Assembly (NCBI GenBank): GCA_905373605.1
Contig: CAJPTO010000027.1
Span: forward strand, 1-21,669
Direction: 5' to 3'
DNA: 21,669 bases
Source: an uncultured Prevotella sp.
GTDB taxonomy: Bacteria; Bacteroidota; Bacteroidia; Bacteroidales; Bacteroidaceae
Under the pieces are notes generated by a model, which was not told where the DNA came from, did not search any database, and was given only the letters and a program-made list of their open reading frames with translations. Of this stretch, positions 16,161-21,669 are shown in pieces. The first letter of the stretch is position 1; each line of letters opens with the position of its first letter. Made by a program: the position numbers and the translations under genes.

Positions 16161-16200
16161 CTCTCCATCTCCCCTTGGAGAGGGGTTGGGGGTGGGGCTT
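16161..16200 (-). repeat. C-rich hairpin repeat, copy 2 (inverted)
   Basis: Read on the minus strand it starts AAGCCCCACCCCCAACC and continues CCCCTCTCCAAGGGGAGATGG, matching copy 1 with several differences and a weaker stem. Together the copies form the ends of a 387-bp inverted-repeat-bounded segment (15814-16200). Confidence 0.65.
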
Positions 16201-16214
16201 CTTTTAATCCTTAT

Positions 16215-16261
16215 TGGGCGTTAGCCATCTTTTCACCCTTTCACCTTTTCACCTTTTCACC
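16215..16261 (+). repeat. GGGCGTTAGCC module with four TTTTCACC octamers
   Basis: GGGCGTTAGCCATC is followed by octamers at 16230, 16238, 16246 and 16254 (TTTTCACC, CTTTCACC, TTTTCACC, TTTTCACC). The array ends two bases before the stop codon of the lolE-like gene at 16263-16265 (minus strand). Confidence 0.85.
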
Positions 16262-16262
16262 T

Positions 16263-17510
16263 TTATTCATATCTCATCGAAGCCGCAGGATTAATTTTCG
16301 ACACCAAATAGCTGGGCGCGATGAGCACGAAGACGCTGATGACAAGCGTTGCGATGTTGAGAAGAAGCCACACCACGACGTTAAACTCTACGGGAACGGT
16401 GCTTACATAATAGGTTGCAGGGTTGAGTTTCACCAGTCCAGTGAAGTGTTGCAGGGCGATAATGCCCAGTCCGAGGGCGTTTCCGATGAGCATTCCCTTG
16501 CCAATGGTGAACACGGCGAACCAAAGAAAGGTGCGGCGGATGGTTACATTGCGCGCCCCCACAGCCTTAAGGATACCAATCATGGCCGTGCGTTCTAAGA
16601 TAATGATGAGCAAACCCGAAATCATCGTTACCCCAGCAACAGAAAGCATCAGCCCAAGAATAATCCAAACGTTGAGGTCAAGCAGGTCGAGCCACGAGAA
16701 TATCTGCGGATTCATCTCCTGAATGGTTTGCGAAGCATAGGTTTCGCCATAGCTGTCGAGGGTTCTGTTCACCTTATCCACCACGCGTTGGGCCGTTTCG
16801 TCCAGGCGATTAAAGTCGTTAACGGTGAGTTCTGCACCCGTAGCTTGGTCTTTTTCCCATGCATTGAGCTTCACCGCCGTGTAGAAATCGATGAAACATG
16901 TCACCTTATCGTATTGCGAAAGGTTGGTTTGGTAGATGGCGGCGATGGTAAATCGCCGGGCCTTAACGCCCGAATTGTCGATGAAATAAGCAAAAACCTT
17001 GTCGCCCAACTTCAGGTTTAGCTGGTCGGCAATGGCCTGCGAAATCACCATTTGCTGTTTTCCCACGCTATCAGAGAAGTGTGGTATGGAGCCAGCAACG
17101 ATGTTTTGGTGGATGAAAGTGGTGTCGTAGTCGGCCGCAATACCCTTAAAAGCCACGCCAAGAAAGTCGTTGTCGGTTTTCAGTATGCCTTGTTTAATGG
17201 CGTAACGTTGCACATGGCGCACGCCAGGAATGGAGCGTAGCACCCGTAACATCGAGTCGCCCATCTGTATGGGGTATTGTTCTGAAGCCTGAAGGGTCAT
17301 GAAATTGGCCACTTGTATGTGGCTTCCGAAGCCAATAACCTTATCTCGGATGGTGTGTTTGAAGCCAAAGACAACACTTACCGACACCAGCATAACGGCC
17401 AATCCCACGGCAACACCGGCTATGGCGATGCGTATGGCCGGCCTGTCTACACGTGTCTTGTCGGTGTTGTTGGTGTAAATGCGCTTTGCAAGAAAGAAAG
17501 GTAAGTTCAC
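16263..17510 (-). CDS. FtsX-like/LolE-type ABC transporter permease
   Basis: Inner-membrane permease of the MacB/LolCE class; family members release lipoproteins from the inner membrane or drive other envelope processes with a separate ATPase. The 415 residues show a first membrane helix near 27-50 (IRIAIAGVAVGLAVMLVSVSVVFGF), a large periplasmic MacB-like domain (about 55-275) and three C-terminal helices (about 285-310, 335-360, 380-405). Between the first two of these is the FtsX signature region (ILERTAMIGILKAVGARNVTIRRTF). The N-terminus FFLAKRIY is typical of LolC/LolE. The matching ATPase (LolD) is not in the window. Only two bases separate the start codon from octamer array B. Confidence 0.88.
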   Translation of the reverse strand: MNLPFFLAKRIYTNNTDKTRVDRPAIRIAIAGVAVGLAVMLVSVSVVFGFKHTIRDKVIGFGSHIQVANFMTLQASEQYPIQMGDSMLRVLRSIPGVRHVQRYAIKQGILKTDNDFLGVAFKGIAADYDTTFIHQNIVAGSIPHFSDSVGKQQMVISQAIADQLNLKLGDKVFAYFIDNSGVKARRFTIAAIYQTNLSQYDKVTCFIDFYTAVKLNAWEKDQATGAELTVNDFNRLDETAQRVVDKVNRTLDSYGETYASQTIQEMNPQIFSWLDLLDLNVWIILGLMLSVAGVTMISGLLIIILERTAMIGILKAVGARNVTIRRTFLWFAVFTIGKGMLIGNALGLGIIALQHFTGLVKLNPATYYVSTVPVEFNVVVWLLLNIATLVISVFVLIAPSYLVSKINPAASMRYE

Positions 17511-17512
17511 TA

Positions 17513-17639
17513 GCTGATGAGTTTATGAGTTATCAAGTTGACAAGTTGACGAGTTAACGAGTTAACAAGTGGCAAGTCGACGAGTTTACCAGTTAACGAG
17601 TTGACAAGTTAATGAGTTATCAAGTTGACAAGTTGATGG
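17513..17639 (+). repeat. Octamer tandem array B (GTTRACRA, 16 units)
   Basis: Sixteen consecutive units, all 8 bp except one of 7 bp (GTGGCAA at 17569). Typical members are GTTGACAA, GTTGACGA, GTTAACGA, GTTAACAA, GTTATCAA and GTTAATGA; a GTTATCAA-GTTGACAA pair occurs twice, at 17529 and 17616. The array fills the leader region directly before the lolE-like gene, which reads it as TTGTCAAC. Confidence 0.92.
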
Positions 17640-17727
17640 GCGTTAGCCATTTTTTCACCTTTTCACCTTTTCACTCTTTCACCATTAGTTGACAAGTTAA
17701 CAAGTTGACGAGTTAACAAGTTGCGGC
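17640..17727 (+). repeat. GCGTTAGCC module, TTTTCACC octamers and four further GTTRACRA units
   Basis: Directly after array B come GCGTTAGCCAT, four octamers at 17652, 17660, 17668 and 17676 (TTTTCACC, TTTTCACC, TTTTCACT, CTTTCACC), the spacer ATTA, then GTTGACAA, GTTAACAA, GTTGACGA and GTTAACAA (17688-17719) and a degenerate end. This is the most complete copy of the composite repeat in the window. Confidence 0.85.
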
Positions 17728-17779
17728 TGTTTTGCAAGTGCAACATCGCTAATATTGCATGCTGTACATGCCCCTAAGT

Positions 17780-19000
17780 CTATTGTTGACCTGTTAATCC
17801 CTCGTCAACACGTCCGGGATAAGCCTCGAGTGCCTTTCGCAATATCACCAAAGCGCGTTGCAAGTCTTCTTTCTTGAGCACATATGCTATGCGCACTTGG
17901 TTGTAACCAGCACCTGGCGTGGTGTAAAATCCAGCGGCAGGAGCCATCATAACCGTTTCGCCCTCGTAACTAAACTCTTCTAAACACCAGCGACAAAAGC
18001 GTTCGCAGTCGTCCACTGGCAGCTTCGCAACGGTGTAGAACGCCCCCATAGGGATGGGCGAATAGACACCTGGTATGCGATTTAGCCCGTCGATGAGGCA
18101 TTTTCGGCGTTCTACATACTCTTCGTACACGCTTCGGTAATACTCATCGGGTGCATCGAGCGATGCCTCGGCCACGATTTGTCCCAGCAATGGCGGCGAC
18201 AAGCGCGCCTGACAGAACTTCATTACGGTCGCACGCACTTCGGCATTCTTCGTGATGAGCGCGCCAACACGTATGCCGCACTCGGAATAACGCTTCGAAA
18301 CCGAGTCGATGAGCACCACGTTTTGCTCTATTCCCTCCAAGTGGCATGCGCTGATGTAGGGCGAACCCGTATAGATATATTCACGATAAACCTCATCCGA
18401 GAAAAGGTAAAGGTCGTACTTCTTCACCAAGTCGCGTATCTGGTTCATCTCGCTGCGTGTATAAAGGTAACCCGTTGGGTTGTTTGGGTTGCAGATAAGT
18501 ATGCCTTTGGTGCGCTCGTTAATCAGTTCCTCAAACTTTTCCACCTTAGGCAGCGCGAAACCTTCCTCTATGGTCGTTGCTATCGTGCGGATGGTGGCGC
18601 CAGCCGAGATGGCGAAAGCCATGTAATTGGCGTAGGCAGGCTCGGGAATGATGATTTCATCGCCGGGGTTCAGGCAGGTCATGAAGGCGAAAAGCACGGC
18701 TTCCGACCCGCCCGATGTAACGATAATGTCATCGGGTGTCACGTCTATGTCGTACTTCTTATAATAGGTTACGAGCTTCTCGCGGTAAGAAAGGTAGCCT
18801 TGCGAGGGCGAATATTCCAGCACAGAGCGGTCGATGTTCTTCAATGCGTCTAGCCCCACCTGCGGCGTAGGCAAGTCGGGCTGGCCAATGTTAAGGTGAT
18901 ACACTTTCGTTCCGCGCGCTTTGGCCGCTACGGCCAGTGGAACGAGCTTCCTAATGGGCGATTGTGGCATCTCCAATCCGCGTACTGATATTTCAGGCAT
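17780..19000 (-). CDS. PLP-dependent class I/II aminotransferase (AspB-like)
   Basis: Fold-type I aminotransferase of 406 residues, cytosolic, probably acting on aspartate or another amino acid with 2-oxoglutarate. Family landmarks: HLNIGQPDLPTP near the N-terminus, TSGGSEAVLFAF (cofactor phosphate region), NPNNPTG, SDEVYREYIY and the PLP Schiff-base lysine in DSVSKRYSECGIRVG (K236). The C-terminal domain carries the substrate-binding Arg region (YNQVRIAYVL). The frame opens 10 codons upstream at 19030, but that ATG overlaps the promoter box at 19028-19035, so the ATG at 19000 (MPEISVRGLEM) was chosen. Exact substrate is unknown. Confidence 0.92.
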   Translation of the reverse strand: MPEISVRGLEMPQSPIRKLVPLAVAAKARGTKVYHLNIGQPDLPTPQVGLDALKNIDRSVLEYSPSQGYLSYREKLVTYYKKYDIDVTPDDIIVTSGGSEAVLFAFMTCLNPGDEIIIPEPAYANYMAFAISAGATIRTIATTIEEGFALPKVEKFEELINERTKGILICNPNNPTGYLYTRSEMNQIRDLVKKYDLYLFSDEVYREYIYTGSPYISACHLEGIEQNVVLIDSVSKRYSECGIRVGALITKNAEVRATVMKFCQARLSPPLLGQIVAEASLDAPDEYYRSVYEEYVERRKCLIDGLNRIPGVYSPIPMGAFYTVAKLPVDDCERFCRWCLEEFSYEGETVMMAPAAGFYTTPGAGYNQVRIAYVLKKEDLQRALVILRKALEAYPGRVDEGLTGQQ

Positions 19001-19027
19001 AATGATTTTGTTTTTTATCGTGACTTG

Positions 19028-19058
19028 CAAAGTTATCGAATTTTAATGGAAAAGCAAG
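19028..19058 (-). promoter_or_regulatory. Promoter of the aminotransferase gene
   Basis: On the minus strand: CTTG at 19055-19058 (near -33 TTTG), 19 bases, then TAACTTTG at 19028-19035. The predicted transcript start near 19021 leaves about 20 bases before the ATG at 19000. Confidence 0.65.
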
Positions 19059-19096
19059 TGCCGCGGCGTAAGTTTATTTAGATAAGATGCATTTTT

Positions 19097-19128
19097 TTTG
19101 TGCCTTACGGATTATTTTGTTACTTTTG
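19097..19128 (+). promoter_or_regulatory. Promoter of the DUF4494-yggS-galE cluster
   Basis: TTTG at 19097-19100, a 20-base spacer and TACTTTTG at 19121-19128: both Bacteroidetes boxes match fully. It lies about 28 bases before the DUF4494 ATG and is divergent from the aminotransferase promoter. Confidence 0.75.
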
Positions 19129-19156
19129 CCCCTAAAAATAAATAAGCATAAATAGC

Positions 19157-19669
19157 ATGAGACAAAGAACGGCAGACTGGTTTGAAACCAAGATTAGGTA
19201 CGACAAGACGATGGACGACGGCATGTTGAAGCCCATTACCGAACAATATGTGGTAGACGCACTGAGCTTTACCGAGGCCGAAAACGCCATCATCGAGGAG
19301 ATGTCGGCCTTCATCGCCGGCGACTTTAAGATTACGGGCATCAAACCCGCGCCTTATCAAGAGGTGTTTTTCAGCGAAAACGACAACGATGACAAGTGGT
19401 ATAAGGCCAAACTGCAATTTATTACGCTCGACGAGAAAACCGAAAAGGAGAAACGTTCCAACGTCAACTACCTGGTGCAAGCCGCTAGCTTGCAAGGCGC
19501 AGTGAAGCATATCGACAGTGTTATGGGCAACACCATGATTACTTACGACATCGCCAGCGTGGCCGAAACGCTCATCATGGACGTATACGAACATGTGGCA
19601 ACGACAAAAGCCGCAAAAGACGACAAGCCTGAATACGAAGAAGACTCTAAAAACAAAGAGGAGGAATAA
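19157..19669 (+). CDS. DUF4494 family protein
   Basis: A 170-residue soluble protein without signal peptide or membrane segment, of the DUF4494 family found in Bacteroidetes. Conserved features are the start MRQRTADWFETKIRYDKTM, EQYVVDALSFTEAENAIIEE, EVFFSENDNDDKWYKAKLQF and VNYLVQAASLQGAVKHIDSVM. The C-terminal 25 residues are highly charged (DDKPEYEEDSKNKEEE) and probably disordered. The function is unknown. It is followed after two bases by yggS, so the two are almost certainly co-translated, hinting at a shared physiological context. Confidence 0.88.
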   Translation: MRQRTADWFETKIRYDKTMDDGMLKPITEQYVVDALSFTEAENAIIEEMSAFIAGDFKITGIKPAPYQEVFFSENDNDDKWYKAKLQFITLDEKTEKEKRSNVNYLVQAASLQGAVKHIDSVMGNTMITYDIASVAETLIMDVYEHVATTKAAKDDKPEYEEDSKNKEEE

Positions 19670-19671
19670 CA

Positions 19672-20346
19672 ATGGCTACCGATGTGGCAGGCAACTTAAG
19701 GCGCGTGGTGAAGCGTTTGCCACCCGAGGTGAAGCTCGTGGCGGTGAGTAAGTTCCATCCCAACGAGGAACTGATGGCCGCATACCAACAGGGACAGCGC
19801 ATCTTCGGCGAAAGTCATGAACAAGAACTTAGCCGCAAGGCCGACGAACTGCCCAAAGACATCGCCTGGCACTTCATCGGGCACCTGCAAACCAACAAGG
19901 TGAGGTTCATCGCTCCTTACATCGACATGATTGAAGCGGTGGACAGCCTGAAGCTCTTGCGCGAAATAGACAAGCAGGCAGAACGTTGCGGGCGCGTCAT
20001 CAACGTGTTACTAGAACTTCATTTGGCCGAAGAGGCCACCAAATATGGCTTCACCCTCGATGCTTGCCGCGAATTGTTGGCCGGCGATGAGTGGCGAAAA
20101 CTAAGTCATGTGCGCATCTGCGGACTGATGATGATGGCCTCGAACGTGGACGACGAGCAACAAATTCGCTCGGAGTTCAACACGGCATGGCAGTTCTTCA
20201 ACGAGATGAAGACGCTGCATTTCGCCAACGACCCCGCCTTTAAGGAACGGAGTTGGGGCATGAGTCACGATTATCCCATCGCCATTCAGTGCGGAAGTAC
20301 TATGGTACGCGTGGGAACCAGTATCTTCGGCGAACGGCAATACTAA
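19672..20346 (+). CDS. yggS: YggS/PLPBP family pyridoxal phosphate homeostasis protein
   Basis: PLP-binding barrel protein with no known enzymatic activity, which buffers free pyridoxal 5'-phosphate and affects amino-acid balance. The 224 residues match the family: PLP lysine in LVAVSKFHP (K27), FGESHEQEL (usually FGENxVQE), WHFIGHLQTNKVR, GFTLDACRELL, GLMMMAS, SWGMSHDYPIAI and the phosphate-binding end VRVGTSIFGER. It follows DUF4494 with a 2-base gap, and the end of that gene (GAGGAGGAAT) could act as a ribosome-binding site. Confidence 0.95.
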   Translation: MATDVAGNLRRVVKRLPPEVKLVAVSKFHPNEELMAAYQQGQRIFGESHEQELSRKADELPKDIAWHFIGHLQTNKVRFIAPYIDMIEAVDSLKLLREIDKQAERCGRVINVLLELHLAEEATKYGFTLDACRELLAGDEWRKLSHVRICGLMMMASNVDDEQQIRSEFNTAWQFFNEMKTLHFANDPAFKERSWGMSHDYPIAIQCGSTMVRVGTSIFGERQY

Positions 20347-20358
20347 GGTTTATGCTGC

Positions 20359-20422
20359 TCGTGAACTTGTCAAGCCGTTGACTTGCCAACTTGTAAACTC
20401 GTTAATTCATCAACTCACCAAC
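20359..20422 (-). repeat. Octamer tandem array C (inverted, 8 units)
   Basis: On the plus strand the units are TCGTGAAC, TTGTCAAG, CCGTTGAC, TTGCCAAC, TTGTAAAC, TCGTTAAT, TCATCAAC and TCACCAAC, in unbroken 8-bp steps. Their complements follow GTTRACRA but are more degenerate than array B. The array lies between yggS and galE, ending 24 bases before the galE start. Confidence 0.8.
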
Positions 20423-20446
20423 TAAAAACCCATAAACTCAAACACA

Positions 20447-21484
20447 ATGAAAGAAACGATTTTGGTAACTGGCGGAACCGGATTTATCGGCTCGCACACC
20501 ACCGTGGAGCTGCAACAAGCCGGCTACGAAGTGGTCATCGTAGACAATCTGTCGAACTCTAACGCAGAAGTGGTAGACGGCATCGAGCAGATTACCGGCA
20601 TTAGACCCGCCTTCGAAAAGGTGGACTGTTGCGACAAACAAGCCCTTGAGGCCGTTTTTGCAAAGTATAAGAACATCAAAGGCATCATCCATTTCGCCGC
20701 TTCCAAGGCTGTGGGCGAGAGTGTTGAGAAGCCTTTGCTCTATTATCGCAACAACATCGACTCGCTCATCAACCTCCTAGAGCTGATGCCTGCTTATGGT
20801 GTGAAGGGAATTATCTTCTCTTCGAGCTGCACAGTGTACGGACAACCCACCAAAGAGCATCTGCCCGTAACCGAAGATGCACCCATACAGGTGGCACTTA
20901 GCCCTTATGGCAACACCAAACAAATCAACGAGGAGATTATACGCGACACAATCCACAGCGGCGCGCCCATCAAGAGCATCATATTGCGCTACTTCAACCC
21001 CATCGGAGCACATCCCACGGGCCTCATCGGCGAACTTCCCAATGGTGTTCCCAACAACCTCATCCCCTTCGTTACACAAACGGCAATGGGCATTAGAAAG
21101 GAATTGAAGATTTTCGGCAACGACTACGACACGCCCGACGGCACTTGCATTCGCGATTATATCTATGTGGTGGACTTGGCCAAGGCTCATGTCAAGGCTA
21201 TGCAAAGGGTGTTGGACATGGATACCGACGCTATCGAATACTTCAACGTGGGAACTGGCAGCGGACTGAGTACATACGAGGTGGTAGACAAGTTTGAAAA
21301 GGCCACGGGAGTTAAGGTTAACTGGAGCTATGCACCACGCCGCGAAGGCGACATCGAAAAGGTGTGGGCCAATCCCGACAAAGCTAACAACGTGTTGGGA
21401 TGGAAAGCTGAAGCCAACATCGAAGATACGCTGCGCTCGGCGTGGAACTGGCAGCTAAAACTACGTGAAAGAGGCGTGATGTAA
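20447..21484 (+). CDS. galE: UDP-glucose 4-epimerase
   Basis: Cytosolic NAD-dependent epimerase interconverting UDP-glucose and UDP-galactose, feeding the Leloir pathway and surface polysaccharide synthesis. The 345 residues are the usual length. Seen are the Rossmann motif TGGTGFIGSH (8-17), VDNLSNS, the catalytic FSSSCTVYG (Ser127), YGNTK with Tyr154 and Lys158, RYFNPIGAHPTGLIGE and GTCIRDYIYVVDLAKAH. The short-chain dehydrogenase Ser-Tyr-Lys set is complete. No own promoter box was found in the 100-base gap after yggS, so it is probably read through from the DUF4494 promoter. A strong hairpin terminator follows. Confidence 0.97.
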   Translation: MKETILVTGGTGFIGSHTTVELQQAGYEVVIVDNLSNSNAEVVDGIEQITGIRPAFEKVDCCDKQALEAVFAKYKNIKGIIHFAASKAVGESVEKPLLYYRNNIDSLINLLELMPAYGVKGIIFSSSCTVYGQPTKEHLPVTEDAPIQVALSPYGNTKQINEEIIRDTIHSGAPIKSIILRYFNPIGAHPTGLIGELPNGVPNNLIPFVTQTAMGIRKELKIFGNDYDTPDGTCIRDYIYVVDLAKAHVKAMQRVLDMDTDAIEYFNVGTGSGLSTYEVVDKFEKATGVKVNWSYAPRREGDIEKVWANPDKANNVLGWKAEANIEDTLRSAWNWQLKLRERGVM

Positions 21485-21517
21485 CGCGCACATCGCATCA
21501 CTGCACACAACACTACT

Positions 21518-21597
21518 ATCCCCATCGTGGCGCACAATGAGGCATGCAAGCACTGTGCTTGCACACTTGTGCTCCACAATGGGGATTTTATTTTTTG
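21518..21597 (+). terminator. Compound hairpin terminator after galE
   Basis: Arms 21518-21537 and 21567-21586 pair over 20 positions with two mismatches (segments ATCCCCAT, GTGG, GCACAA with their complements). Inside is a second stem GCAAGCA/TGCTTGC (21546-21552, 21556-21562) with a 3-base loop. A T-rich run (TTTATTTTTT) follows directly. It begins 34 bases after the galE stop. Confidence 0.85.
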
Positions 21598-21651
21598 CAC
21601 CAAATGCAAATAAAACCAACCATGCATGCACACATTGTAAAGGAAAAACAC

Positions 21652-21659
21652 TAACTTTG
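21652..21659 (+). promoter_or_regulatory. Probable promoter of the next gene (-7 box)
   Basis: TAACTTTG at the right edge fits TAnnTTTG. The gene it would serve lies beyond the window. No clear -33 box is seen. Confidence 0.5.
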
Positions 21660-21669
21660 CAGTTAATGA

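Larger units (their letters stand above)
15773..16262 (+). other. Repeat-rich gap between mrr and the lolE-like gene
   Basis: This 490-base gap separates convergent genes and no credible gene was found. Two inverted copies of a C-rich hairpin sequence (15814-15851, 16161-16200) enclose an octamer array with GTTAGC modules (15936-16018) and a further stretch containing ACATGT at both ends (about 16045-16079). A GGGCGTTAGCC module with four TTTTCACC octamers (16215-16261) runs up to the last codon of the lolE-like gene. Confidence 0.65.

Overview
The window reads as a chromosomal segment of a Bacteroidales bacterium, most probably Prevotella-like. Three things point there: families largely confined to Bacteroidetes (two DUF4230 proteins, a DUF4494 protein, a probable DUF4738 lipoprotein), repeated Bacteroidetes-type promoters (-7 box TAnnTTTG, sometimes with a -33 TTTG about 20 bases upstream), and weak or absent Shine-Dalgarno sequences. 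No rRNA, tRNA, CRISPR array, transposase, integrase or phage gene was seen.

Layout. Positions 90-4931 (minus) hold a compact lon - tgt - lptF/G-like operon (protease, tRNA queuosine enzyme, LPS-export permease). A divergent EamA exporter and an endonuclease/exonuclease/phosphatase-fold protein follow at 5143-7049. The convergent gap 7050-7452 carries a 22-bp-period palindromic tandem array beside a 115-bp inverted-repeat-bounded segment. Two overlapping DUF4230 genes (minus) and a divergent small lipoprotein gene occupy 7453-9443. A YjaB-like acetyltransferase (minus) comes next, then a divergent pair of secreted glycoside hydrolases, GH3 (minus) and GH29 alpha-L-fucosidase (plus), without SusC/SusD-type genes. 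Region 14046-16262 is gene-poor and repeat-rich and contains one gene, a Mrr-type restriction endonuclease. A LolE/FtsX-type permease and a class I aminotransferase (both minus) follow. The right end is a plus-strand cluster: DUF4494, yggS (PLP homeostasis) and galE, closed by an elaborate hairpin terminator. A promoter for a gene beyond the window lies at 21652-21659.

Functionally most genes are ordinary core genes: protein quality control, tRNA modification, envelope biogenesis, PLP metabolism, sugar-nucleotide interconversion and host- or plant-glycan trimming. The least ordinary part is between the genes. Two intergenic arrays share a 22-bp period and a TAC-N9-GTA palindromic core although their sequences differ. 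Four clusters of an 8-bp tandem repeat (GTTRACRA) are combined with GGCGTTAGCC modules and TTTTCACC octamers around mrr, the lolE-like gene and galE. These are the best candidates for something not well described.

Bacteroidetes-type -7 boxes allowed several start codons to be moved downstream of the longest possible reading frame (eamA, the upstream DUF4230 gene, mrr, the aminotransferase).
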